Positions 24,587-35,121 of a stretch of DNA of 64,000 nucleotides are shown here, piece after piece (positions within the stretch are counted from its first letter, which is position 1; every line of letters begins with the position of its first letter). Source of the stretch: Spironucleus salmonicida (taxonomy: Eukaryota; Fornicata; Diplomonadida; Hexamitidae); NCBI GenBank assembly GCA_000497125.2, contig CM035317.1, positions 1,784,001-1,848,000 of the forward strand, given 5' to 3'. A model generated the notes under the pieces. It worked only from the letters and a program-made list of their open reading frames with translations. It searched no databases and was not told where the DNA came from. The translations under genes were made by a program, and so were the position numbers.

Positions 24587-26062
24587 ATGCAAAATTATAG
24601 TGTAGATAAAGTAAGAAATAGAGTGTTTCGAAATAACTCACCTTTAAGATCACAAGCTCTATCTAGTAATCCTTAAGTGTTTGATTAGTTATTAACTGGG
24701 TATAAACCTCCACAATATAATGCGACACCCTAGGGTACAGTATTTGGTTCTGCTAGACGAGTTATCTCTGCTAAAAGATTTAATGATTAGACATCAATTT
24801 AGAATGTTAGATAATTTAGGGGTGTTGTATGTGATAATGAAAAAGTTTATTAGGAGGTTAAAAAAAAAGAAGATCTTAGTTAAATGTAATGGAAAGGTAA
24901 AGACGATTTTACAGGAAAAATCAGAGATGATATGCGTTAATAATTTTAAATGGTGGAATATCATAAATAGATCGTAAAAAGTAAAGAGGAATGCTTAAAA
25001 AATTTGTAGAATGATGAGCATAAACGATTATAACTATAATCTACACTTTAAACTAATATCAAACTTTAATAAGATAAATATGATATAAAAGAATTAAATC
25101 ACGAAAAGCTGATAGTAAAAATTGAAAATGTTTAAAAGACAAATGACTATCTTAGAGTAAGAATTTAAAGTGAAGAAAATCGCCTTAAATAATTTAAATA
25201 AAACACTACAAACTTAATAGAAGAGAATTTAGACAAAATACATGAAAAATATGCATATATTGATCCATAAATAATTATCTAAAAATTAACTGCGTTAGAG
25301 GATAATACAGTGCACACATACAATAAACAATAAGAAATTTTAGACGAGCTTAATGAAGTTTAAGAAAAAAATAAAATTTAGAAATAATTAAATTAGACAT
25401 AACTATAAAAATAAGAGAATTCGAATAAGTAAGCTAAAACAAAAATGGCAAATTAAGTTATGAAGCTTAAAAATTAGTAATAAAAACTTGATAATGACAC
25501 TTTATAAGCAAAAAGGGCTCTTGTACTATTAGAAAATGTGAAAGGTCATTTGGTTGAATTTTTTAATACCTGGAGTTTAGCTATGTTTATGATGATGGAT
25601 AATAAAGAATTAGAAAGATTAAGACAAAATTAATTTTTTGCAATTAACTATTAAGTTTAGAGCAAAGATCCACTTGAAATGGTCTAAAAATTAAGTAATA
25701 TAAGCGATTTAATTATTAATTAAAAACCTGGAAACGATGCTTTAGGATAAAGTCTATTTGTTAAGAAATCGTCATAGGGTTAGGCTTATCGAAAAATAGC
25801 ACTTTATGCAGATGAGATTTTTAAAAATCTTTATTATTAAGAATAAAATTTAAATAAAAATGTCGTTTCTATTGTATAGAAGGTATGTGATGGAGCAGTT
25901 TAAGGGGAACTGATGAAATAAAAGCGTCTAAAAGATATTTAAGTTTATGAATAAGATATTGTCAAGTTAATATAAGTTAGAGATGAGATGGAAAAATGGT
26001 AACTCTAAGTTATTAAATAGTTAGAATAACTCCTAAAGCGTAAAGAGATGGGTATAGATTGA
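24587..26062 (+). CDS. Coiled-coil protein, 491 aa
   Basis: The N-terminal 75 residues are basic and disordered (RNRVFRNNSPLRSQ, GSARRVISAKRF), with Pro/Tyr patches typical of microtubule- or flagella-associated proteins. Residues 95-330 form a long coiled coil of Lys, Glu, Gln and Asn. A short globular stretch (HLVEFFNTWSLAMFMMMDN) separates it from a second coiled coil at the end. The gene is divergent from the LRR-IQ gene and might be co-regulated with it; a shared cytoskeletal role is a guess. The stop TGA at 26,060-26,062 abuts the stop of the kinase-like gene at 26,063. Confidence 0.75.
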
Positions 26063-26779
26063 TCACTTTAATATTTTTAGTATTTCTGTCATCGATGATC
26101 TTTCACTTTAATTTTTTCGTAGAGACATTTCAAGTAATGAGAAGTACATTTCATCAACCTATTTTGGTAATTTATATTTTCCATTGGATGCTGCCTATTT
26201 GTTCTCAAAAGGTTTTTAGCCAAAAAGAAGGAAATATATCATGACTCCAAATGTAAAAACATCAGCTTTTTCAGTTAAATTCTGACCAGAAAGTAGATTT
26301 ATATATTCAGGGGGTAAATAATCTTCAGTAGTGCATAATTCAATTTCATTTTACAGTTAGTTTCTAATATTATTATTTAGAAGATCTTCTTTAGTATATG
26401 TTTTAGTAGTTGCAGAAGAAAAATCACAGATTTTAAGCAAATTATCAAGTTAAATAAAGTTCTCATATTTAATATCACGATGTATTATATTATTCTGATG
26501 CAGATATTCAATTATTTTTGCTGCTTGTATAGTAAAATTTTTAGTTGTTAATGTAACTTAATGCGCTTTTTCCAAAACTTAAAAAACTCGTTCTTATTCT
26601 ATAATTTAATGATAAAGTTTAATTACAAAGTATTCAGATAGCTAATGTTATATTTAAAACTCTGTTTCAGCCTGCTCAATATGGCACAAAGTTGGAACAA
26701 TAAAAGTCCTAACCACAAGTTGTTTATGATTAGTAGAATATATTTATGCATAACCACCACAGAACATAACTTTGTTCAT
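26063..26779 (-). CDS. NAK/AAK1-family kinase-like protein, probably catalytically altered
   Basis: 238 aa, a bare kinase domain. The glycine loop is CGGYAQIYS, as in the NAK family (AAK1, GAK, BIKE). The strand that should hold the ATP-anchoring Lys reads QLVVRTFIVP, with no obvious Lys. The catalytic loop is intact (HRDIKYENF), but the metal-binding DFG is DFS (ICDFSSAT). The peptide-binding end is a good NAK match: EDYLPPEYINLL, then LTEKADVFTFGVMIYFLLFGQKPF. NAK kinases phosphorylate clathrin adaptors and act in endocytosis. With both the Lys and the DFG Gly changed, this may be a pseudokinase. The start at 26,779 is supported by the first residues MNKVMFCGG. It converges on the coiled-coil gene, with abutting stops. 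Confidence 0.72.
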
Positions 26780-26885
26780 GGTTAATATTGTATTGTTAAA
26801 ATATATTTACTTTTTGGATAAAAAATCAGATTTACATTTGAGAAACATTCTGCAAAATACATATTATATTTATATATGAATTAAT

Positions 26886-27611
26886 TCATTACTCAATCAG
26901 CATTTCAATCTAATTATTCTCATCAGTTAAATATACAAACTTTGACTTTTTCTTTAACTTTTTAATGAAACTATAGTAAACTAAAACTGTTAATGAAATA
27001 ACAAATATAATCATGGATAGCAATATGTAAATTTCATTAGAAGCACCGGAGAATATTCTAATTGATACTTTGAATCCACTAACATCTACTCTTTGATTGA
27101 TAGGTTTTCCCACCAAATATTTTTAGTTAATATATTTATTAGAACACTAAGATACATCATATTAATAGTATTAGACTTTATAACTTTTAACACTAAGCTC
27201 ATCTATTCTACAAATCGTTGTATTATTGATATCAAAATCATATCCTTAAATATTGCTACAATTAACTGTTGTTGGTATTGATTTATCATGGTCAACACTA
27301 AAAAAATGATATTAATTTTTTTCTAACTATATACTAAAATCATTTGAAATTAGCTAATTCTTTATAATATTAGTTAATATTAGTTAATCGCAATAAAATA
27401 TCTCAGAGCTAAGAAAATTATTTACTTAAATAATTTTATTTTAAGGTTTATTAAATGTAGATAGTTAAATAGCAAATTAATCATGCATTGTAAGAATTGT
27501 TAGTTATTATTATGGTATTGTTTATTAGGTTGCTAAAAAATATTTTAGGATCAAAGCAGAGTATGGGATAATAAGTAGAATAAGCTGAATATATTCATTT
27601 TTTCGATTCAT
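26886..27611 (-). CDS. Small type I membrane protein, unrecognised
   Basis: 241 aa with a clear secretory layout. A basic start and hydrophobic stretch (MNRKNEY, then IQLILLIIPYSALIL) act as signal peptide. About 150 luminal or extracellular residues follow, with several cysteines and N-glycosylation sites (TVNCSNI, INNTTICRIDE). One membrane span near residues 196-218 (YILLSMIIFVISLTVLVYY) leads to a short basic tail (KKLKKKSK) and a mildly acidic end. The lumen part is probably beta-rich. It could be a surface protein or a cargo-receptor-like protein; no family is recognised. The tail has no KDEL, KKXX or YxxL signal that I can point to with certainty. Confidence 0.75.
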
Positions 27612-27764
27612 TTATAGTATAAAATATAATTAGAATAATTATAAGTTTTATAGTAAATATTTAATTCGTTTACTATAGTATTATTATTTATTAATATATA
27701 ATAGTATATATTAATCAACAAATAATTATTAACTATAATTTATATATAATTATTGTTTAATTTT

Positions 27765-27781
27765 TAATTTTTCCTTTCCTC
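27765..27781 (+). promoter_or_regulatory. Pyrimidine-rich leader of the UAP56-like gene
   Basis: TTTTTCCTTTCCTC runs directly into the ATG. It belongs to the same class of C/T block seen before RRS1, the Drs1-like gene, La and ornithine decarboxylase. The function is inferred. Confidence 0.4.
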
Positions 27782-28981
27782 ATGCCCCCTAAGAAATCAA
27801 GCACAAGCGACTAAAAACCATAGGAAAAGAATAATTCTGGATTCACTGATTTCGGCTTAAAACAGGAAATATTAGATAAGATAAGAGAAAATGGCTTTGA
27901 GCGTCCATCAGATGTTTAGCAGTCTACTATCCCTCAATGCTTAGAGCGTAATGATATCATTTGTCAGGCCAAATCAGGTAAGGGCAAGACATGTGTCTTT
28001 GTACTTTCTATCCTATAACTGCTGGATTTTATTCCTTCACCAGCTCCAATTTAAGCCCTTGTACTGTGCCATACTCATGAATTGGCACTTTAAATCTCAG
28101 AAGAATTCGAAAGATTTTCATCAGATATCAAGGTTATTCGTACGGTTGGAAAGACCCCAATTCATTTATAGAAATAATAAATTGAGGCTAAAAGTGCTTA
28201 AATCTTAGTTGGTACTTTAGGTCGTGTAGCAGACTTATGTAAACGTGAAATTTTAGATTTGAAAGATATTAAAATATTAGTTGTTGATGAAGCTGACTCC
28301 TTATTATCAGAGAAGACAAAGCCATAATTCGCAGATGTTATGCAGTTTTTACCTACTGATAAATAAACTATGGTTTTTTCGGCTACTTTTTCAGAAGAAG
28401 CGTTGTTATCTTGTAAAGAAATTTTGCGTGCAGGTTTCAAGGAGGTAAGAATTGATGATAAAAACTTAGTTTTGCATGGTTTACATTAAAGGTATGTTAA
28501 ATTAGAGGAAGCGGATAAGCTTGATTTTTTGTTAGATGTGTTGAAGTTAAGTTATACTTAGGCTGTTATCTTTACTTCTAGTACCGAACGTTGCAGGACA
28601 TTGTAGTAATTTTTATCTGAAAACCAGATTGATTGTAATGCATTTTATGGGCATATGAATCAAAAATAACGTGAAGAGTTATATAAGAGCTTCAAGACTA
28701 GAAAAACTCGTATTATGGTTGCCACTGATATATTTCAGCGTGGGGTTGATTTTGAAGGTGTTAATTTAGTGGTTCATTTTGACATGCCTTAGGATTGTGA
28801 TTCATATCTTCATAGATCTGGCAGAGCAGGTAGATTTGAGACGAATGGCGCAATTATTAGTTTCAACTCATCAGAGGATGATCAAAAGGTTTTAGACGAA
28901 ATCTAAGATAGATTTGCAGTTGCAATTTAAAGTATGACTAGCAGCGTTGACATTGATGAAAAGTCATGCTTTTTAAAGTGA
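27782..28981 (+). CDS. DEAD-box RNA helicase, UAP56/Sub2 type
   Basis: 399 aa, close to the 420-440 aa usual for UAP56/Sub2, the helicase of the TREX mRNA export complex and of spliceosome assembly. In order: Q motif [26 protein letters not shown], motif [19 protein letters not shown] in place of [16 protein letters not shown] in place of TPGR, motif II DEAD, motif III SAT (FSATFSEEA), then domain 2 with [26 protein letters not shown] and motif [11 protein letters not shown]. The CHTHELA and [11 protein letters not shown] forms are diagnostic of UAP56. Motif II is DEAD rather than the usual DECD. GC content is higher than in neighbours, in keeping with strong expression. A free-standing gene with a C/T-rich leader. 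Confidence 0.9.
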
Positions 28982-29229
28982 TGAAATAAATTTTCATTTG
29001 TTGACTTTAATGTGATTAATCGATAATAAATCAATAACAGATCCATTTTAATAAGAATTGGAATTATTAAACTTTTGCAAATTTCATATCAATAGTTTAC
29101 TAAATAGTAAATTCAGAGGAAAAAAGTATTGAGATTTTGATAGAATATTAATTTAGTATAATAATATATTATAATTACCCACTTCATTGACATGAATGTA
29201 TAACCAATGGCAAATTCAAATTTGATTAA

Positions 29230-29541
29230 TCACTTGATTTAGAATAATACAACATAATAAATTACTACATAGATATCATAATTTGAATCTAGAGTATATA
29301 AATATCTAATGAAAGGTTTATCGTAAATAAACCCAGAGCAGTTAAAACAAATAGATAGTTGCCTACCAGAAACGATATCATTACCAGAAAGAATATAAAT
29401 TCTTAATTTTGTTCCATTAAGCTTACCAGAATTATATTCCTGCATATTTAATGCAAGTGAGAAATTTACTTAAGAGTAACTAGAGAATATCCTAATTGAC
29501 ATTTGTAGTGTATTAGGTGTTTCATAAGAGTGATCTATCAT
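29230..29541 (-). CDS. Possible 103-aa protein, unrecognised
   Basis: Open from Met at 29,541 (MIDHSYETPNT) to TGA at 29,230. It has a balanced composition with a mid-section of alternating strands (GTKLRIYILSGNDIV, LSICFNCSGFIY), which looks like a small beta-rich domain. The size is only a little beyond chance for this base composition. It lies between the UAP56-like and La genes, divergent from La. Confidence 0.45.
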
Positions 29542-29655
29542 AATATACACTATAATATATCATAATTTTACTCGCTTATATTCATGATATATTTTTTATA
29601 TAATATACTAATCTATAATAATAATTTTACTCTTTATTCACCATTTCTTTTTAAA

Positions 29656-30438
29656 ATGCACCCTATTTTACGCCAGTTAGAGTTTTATGTTTCTGATGCT
29701 AATTTGCTGAAAGATGAATTCACAAGGAATCTTATGAAGGAACATAGCTGTTAAATTCCATTAGAAATATTTAACTCATCCTACAAGAAATTGTAACTCC
29801 ATAAGTAAACACTGGACCAGGTTATTGAAATTTGTAAGGCGTCAAAACACTTAAAAATTAATGACAATAAGTGTGTTGTGCTTAATCGTGAACCTAGAAA
29901 TACTCCAGTAACAGTGATTGTCAAGACTACTAAGAATCCATTCAAATTTGATAATGTTATATCAGCCTTCAAGAAAGAAGGTTAGTGGGAGTTGGGTTTT
30001 TATGAGTAGGAAGAAGCAGATGAATGTTTTGCTAAGTATAACAATACTGAGAAAGATGCTGAAAAATAATCGGATAACAAACCTAAAACTTACGTTAAAG
30101 GATTAATTTTAAAAGTTACTAATCTTCCAACTGATACAAGAAGAGGAGATTTTACAAAAATTTTTGAAGAGTTTGGGGAAGTCAAATTTGTAGATTTTTA
30201 TGACGGTAATGAATTCGCGTGCGTAAGATTTAAAGAAAGCAGCCCAGAGGCAACCATATTAGCAGTAAATAAGTTTTAATAAACTTCGCTTTAAATAAAC
30301 AACCAGGAAGTCGTGGTTACACTAGTAGAAGGTGATGAAGAGAAAGAAACATGGGATAAAATTTTAAATCCTAAGGGTGGAAATGGTTCCAAATAAAATT
30401 ACAAAAGAAATCAAAAGAGTGGTAGAAAGTTCAAATGA
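29656..30438 (+). CDS. Lupus La RNA-binding protein
   Basis: 260 aa. The N-terminal La motif is clear: LRQLEFYVSDANLLKDEF followed by the winged-helix pattern IPLEIFNSSYKKL. A first RRM-like region occupies about residues 78-130 (NPFKFDNVISAFKKEG). A C-terminal RRM from about residue 145 shows LILKVTNLPTDTRRGDF and FEEFGEVKFVDFYDG, the pattern of the xRRM of genuine La. It ends in a basic tail (NYKRNQKSGRKFK). La binds the UUU-OH ends of new RNA polymerase III transcripts and protects pre-tRNAs. It is shorter than human La (408 aa) and of the compact protist type. The start follows a C/T-rich leader. Confidence 0.88.
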
Positions 30439-30792
30439 TTTTATTATATTTATTCTAATTTGTTTCGCAATATTTAAATTATATTATATGCAATAAACTT
30501 TTGCTATAGTTATTATGATTATTGCAACAATGATTATATAATCTGTACCTTAATAGCCTAATATAATAATTCATCACTTCAAAATTCACATTTTAAAATA
30601 AAGAACAAAGTTAAAAGTTAATTATAAATATTGTGGACAATTTTATATTATAACAATTAAAGTTACTTTGTATTGTTGATAATTTAGAATATAAAATCTA
30701 TAACTATTAATGAATTTTTAAAATGATTCTCACAAATTTAAAATATATAAAAACACACTACATTTTTTACTAAATCTTTTTCCGCTTCTTCA
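30439..30792. other. Spacer between La and ornithine decarboxylase
   Basis: About 350 bp of A/T-rich DNA. The last 30 bases before the decarboxylase ATG turn C/T-rich (CTTTTTCCGCTTCTTC). Nothing else is recognisable. Confidence 0.55.
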
Positions 30793-32124
30793 ATGTCTAT
30801 AGCATCCAAACTAACAGATTTGAATTTAGTCACAATCCCTAAAGGACAGACTTCCACCCAGTTTGTATTGAACTAACTTCCTACTGCTGCTCGTGACTCT
30901 TATTCTATACTTAACGTTTCTGCTCTTGAACGTAACTTCAATCTTTGGCGCAAAGAGCTCCCTGAAGTTAATCCATTCTATGCAATGAAGTGTAATCCAC
31001 ACGAAACTATCCTTAAAACAATGCGTGCACTTGGCTCCCATTTTGATTGTGCCTCCCCACACGAAATAAAGTTGGCATTAAGCACTGGAAATGATCCAAA
31101 AAAACTTATTTATGCTAATCCACACAAAACTCCACACTCCATTATTTAGGCATATAAAGATGGAGTTGATATGTTTACTTTTGATTCCGAATTTGAGTTA
31201 TTGAAAATGATCGAAAATACTCCCAAAGGATCTCGTGGTAGGTATGTTTTACGTATTCTTCCACCTGATGAATCTTCTTCAATCTGTAAATTTGGTGTCA
31301 AGTTCGGTGCTAACGAGTATGAAGCTGAGCGTCTTGTAAGACTCTGCGCTGAGTTAAAGAAGAAAAACGATACTTTTGATTTAGTCGGTATTTCCTTCCA
31401 CGTGGGATCTGGGTGTGGCTCTACACTGAGCTTTGCTTTGGCCGTTCAGTTTGGGGGCCGCATTGCCAAAATAAGTCAGAATATCGGAATGGAAATGAAC
31501 ATTTTGGATATTGGCGGAGGATTCATGACTACCGCTAGCGAAAAACATTATGAAAAGGTTAATAAAGATCATGGAATTTGTCCTCCTACTTTTTAGGAAA
31601 TTGCAAAGACTCTCAGAGAGGAGATAGGATAAGTTAAACAATATTTCAGTAAAGATTTATATCAGCTTGCTGAACCTGGTAGATTTTTTGCAGGTGACTG
31701 CATGACACTTGCTATCAGAGTATTTTCAAGAAGGATTCTGTTTGAGTATTCTTAAGATGAAGATCGTACTAAACTACCATTAACTGAGTCTGAGTTAGTA
31801 AAAGTTAAGCCTATATAGGAGATAAAATATTATGTTGGTGATGGCCTTTATGGATGGTTTAATGCTATTATTTTTGATCATGTTTTCCCTTATTTAGAAT
31901 ATTACAGAAATGGTTAGGTTTTAAATTAAACTGAAGTATACCCTACTCATATATTTGGTCCTACTTGTGACTCAATGGATTGTATTCTCTAAGACTAAAA
32001 GTTGTAACTTTTGGAAATTGGTGATTGGGTAATTGCTCCAGCTTTTGGTGCTTACACCGCTTCGGCTGCAACTGAATTCAATGGTATTCCGTACGTCAAC
32101 GTTATAGGTGTAATTGAAGAGTGA
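30793..32124 (+). CDS. ODC: Ornithine decarboxylase
   Basis: 443 aa. This PLP enzyme makes putrescine from ornithine, the first step of polyamine synthesis. The PLP lysine is Lys66 in FYAMKCNP. Further fold-III decarboxylase motifs follow: LGSHFDCASPHEI, HVGSGC, NILDIGGGF, EPGRFF, then the dimer-interface catalytic cysteine Cys392 in FGPTCDSMDC, and GDWVIAPAFGAYT with the conserved Tyr. Length and order match eukaryotic-type ODC. The C-terminus stops shortly after this and has no PEST-like tail of the kind that gives vertebrate ODC fast turnover. GC content is among the highest in the window, suggesting strong expression. It is a solo gene with a C/T-rich leader resembling that of the Drs1-like gene. 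Confidence 0.93.
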
Positions 32125-32420
32125 TACTTTTGTTACATATAATTATTTCCTTTATAAATAACGTATTGTCTCTAATACTTTTAAATGATTTCTGTGCGAT
32201 TTATCATTTAATAAATTGTTGATGAATTTAGTAATAATAACATTATAATAACAAATATTTTACTAACGAAATATTCTAGATTTTACATATATTAATAGTA
32301 ATAATTTATAAAATATAATAATTTATAAATTATGACTAATAAGTTTAATATTAAAGTTTTAAATCATAATTACATAGTATTATACGTTATTTATATCTAT
32401 TGGTTCGTTCCTTCTGTAGA

Positions 32421-35108
32421 ATGTCTTTTGACATTAATAAAAAACTAAGTGAAATGTTCTAAGCATATAGAGACTAAAATCCATCAAATGCTTCCAATTT
32501 ACTACAAGAATTCACTTCTCATTTTATCATAGCATCTTAGCTAGAAATTTTAGAAGTTTTTTCTTAAGAATCTTTAAGTTTAATATTTAATTTTTTAGGT
32601 GAATCTCCATCATTCATTGCGTTAAATTTATTGTCATTTATTTAACTATTTACTGAGCATATGAATTCATTATCAATTTTTATTAATGAAAATTTTGAGA
32701 TATACATTTAAGGAGTATAATTCATTGAAACTTAGGAGCTTCTATAATTTTATTAATTTTCTATTTCTCACCTTAATCCAAACAAGAAAACATTAGAATC
32801 TATAATTTAGAAAATGTTTGATTTGACATTATTAGCAAATAGTTAGTCATTTTCAAAATAATTAGGTGATTTAATAGGTTCTATTTTAATATTGGTTGCT
32901 AGAACAGATAGTATTATTATATTTTTAGAACGATTCATTGTATTTTTTTAAAAATGGACTATAAATTATTTGTTCGGATTTTCAGAGTTAGTGCCTAGGG
33001 TGTTACGAGTATGCATTAGTAATGATAGTCTTATGATTATGTAAGTTCAAAACTTGGTTATTTAATAATTTTAATAGATTTTAAGCTATTGCTCTGATCC
33101 CATTTGCTCTAGTTATGAAAATTATAAGATTCATTATTACCTACATAATTTATTAGAGTATTCTTATATTGATTAAAATATTTCATTTTTTAACTAATTA
33201 GATGAGATTAATTTCTTCTACTCTATTTTTAAAAAGGCGTAAACATCCGATTCTCATTCAATTTCATTTTCTCGTAATATGGGACATTTTTACATTTAAA
33301 TAAAATAAAGGTTACCTTTCACTTAATCTTTGTTAGATGATGGATCTAATTAAGCCAGATAAATAATGTTTTCATAATAAGCTATTAGTGTGATCTCTAA
33401 AGTTTAAAAAAGAACTGCAGAAAAAGATTTCTTAACATATGCTTAATATAATGGATTAATCCCAATTAAGTTGCGTACTCCTTATATTTCATTGATTATT
33501 AGTCTATTAAAAGAGTTTTACGTAGACTTATTATCATAAAAGTGGCGATATGGTGAATTATTCTAGAAAACACAAGGTAATCGGAAATTAAAAATATTTT
33601 CAGTAGATTAACTTTTATATGAATCTGTAGAAGAATTTTTAAGATTTTTTCTAATTCCTTCCAAGGCAGCTGTTAAAATGTTTAAATCATAGTAATTTTT
33701 GCATGAATAATTTTAATCTGATTATTTTACTACTATAGTTTCGCAGAATATGTATGATAATGAGATGTCAGACTTATTTATAGAGGATGCATGGACTGGT
33801 GTTCAAGAAATTGGTGTTCGCCCTCTACACTAGATGAAAAAAAAGCGACGTAAATCATAAGTCGATCTAGAGGGTATTGGGTTAAGATCTTAAAGACTTG
33901 ATGGTGAGATATAGTTACCTATATAATAGTTTAATTTTGATATTGCATAGCTACCGAAAGGATAGATGCTTCAAAAGTTTGGTAAAACCTCAAAAGGTAC
34001 AAAAGCTATAAAGCTATCAGTTAATATAGATAAAAATACTACAGAAATAAATAAATTACGAAAGTAATCTGATCTTAGGAATCAAAACAAACTATCCCTT
34101 AAAATAGGTTTATCTTTACAAAAATCTGTTTTATCATCTGAAGAATCTTCTATTTTATCTGCCCCAAAATAAATTAAATAATTAAACAAAAAATTATATT
34201 TAAAAATTAATAATACAAACAGTATATCAGATAATTATAATGTAGAATAATCATCTGATTCTGATAATTCGTAAATAGAATATTAGGGAATAAAAAATCA
34301 ATAATTGTCAAAATTTTCTTCAAATAGTTCCTTATTAGATGATTTAAATTGGTCATAAAATATGGATTTTAATTATAAGTTGACAAATAAATTGTCACTA
34401 AATATTAACAGCAATAATTGCTAATAATTATTATCATAATCTTCGTAAGGCCATATTAATTGTATTTATGAAAATAGAGTTTTATATAAAAATAGTAAAC
34501 CTTAATGTGTTATAAATCAAGAATAATCGGAATCTGCCGATATACCAATATAAATATCACAGAAAATAGAAAAATAATCTTCTTTTATTGAGGATGCTAC
34601 CAAAGAAAATTTTGATTAGTTTAGTTTATCGAATGATGATATTTCCAACGCAATCATTGCCTCTTCTGACGATTTTAGCTTAGATATTGATTTTTAAAAT
34701 CTCTATTAATAAACTGAACCAAATTTAAATATATAATCAGATTTTAATTTTGTAAAGCCTAATATTGATATATCGTAAGTAAATGATATAATTGATTGTG
34801 ATACTGATACTTCTCTTAAAAATGTATCAAGTTTATCACTTAATATGTCTAGTTAAGCTATGCCGGGCAGTAATCAGTAATTGTCATCAAGATTATTAAA
34901 TAAAAATTCTAGCTCTTCATCAGATCTTGACGACGATAACAGACTATCTCTTAATATTAAACAATCAAAAAATATAAATAGCACATAAAAGCTCGACATA
35001 TTTTAGATAAAATAGGAGAATGCGGAGACAATTAAAAGTTCTTCATCTAGTAATAAGAGACTAAAATATAAAGATGATGATTTTTAATTAAATGGCTCTG
35101 ACTCGTGA
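32421..35108 (+). CDS. Large protein with helical N-half and disordered Ser-rich C-half
   Basis: 895 aa. Residues 1-430 form a helical, hydrophobic repeat-like region (FIALNLLSFIQLF, SKQLGDLIGSILILV) resembling an ARM/HEAT scaffold. A basic patch (MKKKRRKSQ) near residue 470 could be a nuclear localisation signal. The remaining 400 residues are dominated by Ser, Asn, Asp, Gln and Leu, with repeated KLSLNI/RLSLNI-type blocks (KLSLKIGLSL, KLSLNINSN, RLSLNIKQS) and many possible phosphorylation sites. I do not recognise the family. The layout suggests a regulatory or chromatin-related scaffold, with the LSL(N/K)I blocks as docking motifs; this is inference. It ends 13 bp from the convergent gene. 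Confidence 0.75.
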
Positions 35109-35121
35109 GTAATTATTTTGA

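Noticed and set aside
24720-24977. Standard-code 85-codon plus-strand frame
   Set aside because: It lies inside the 491-aa coiled-coil gene in another frame.
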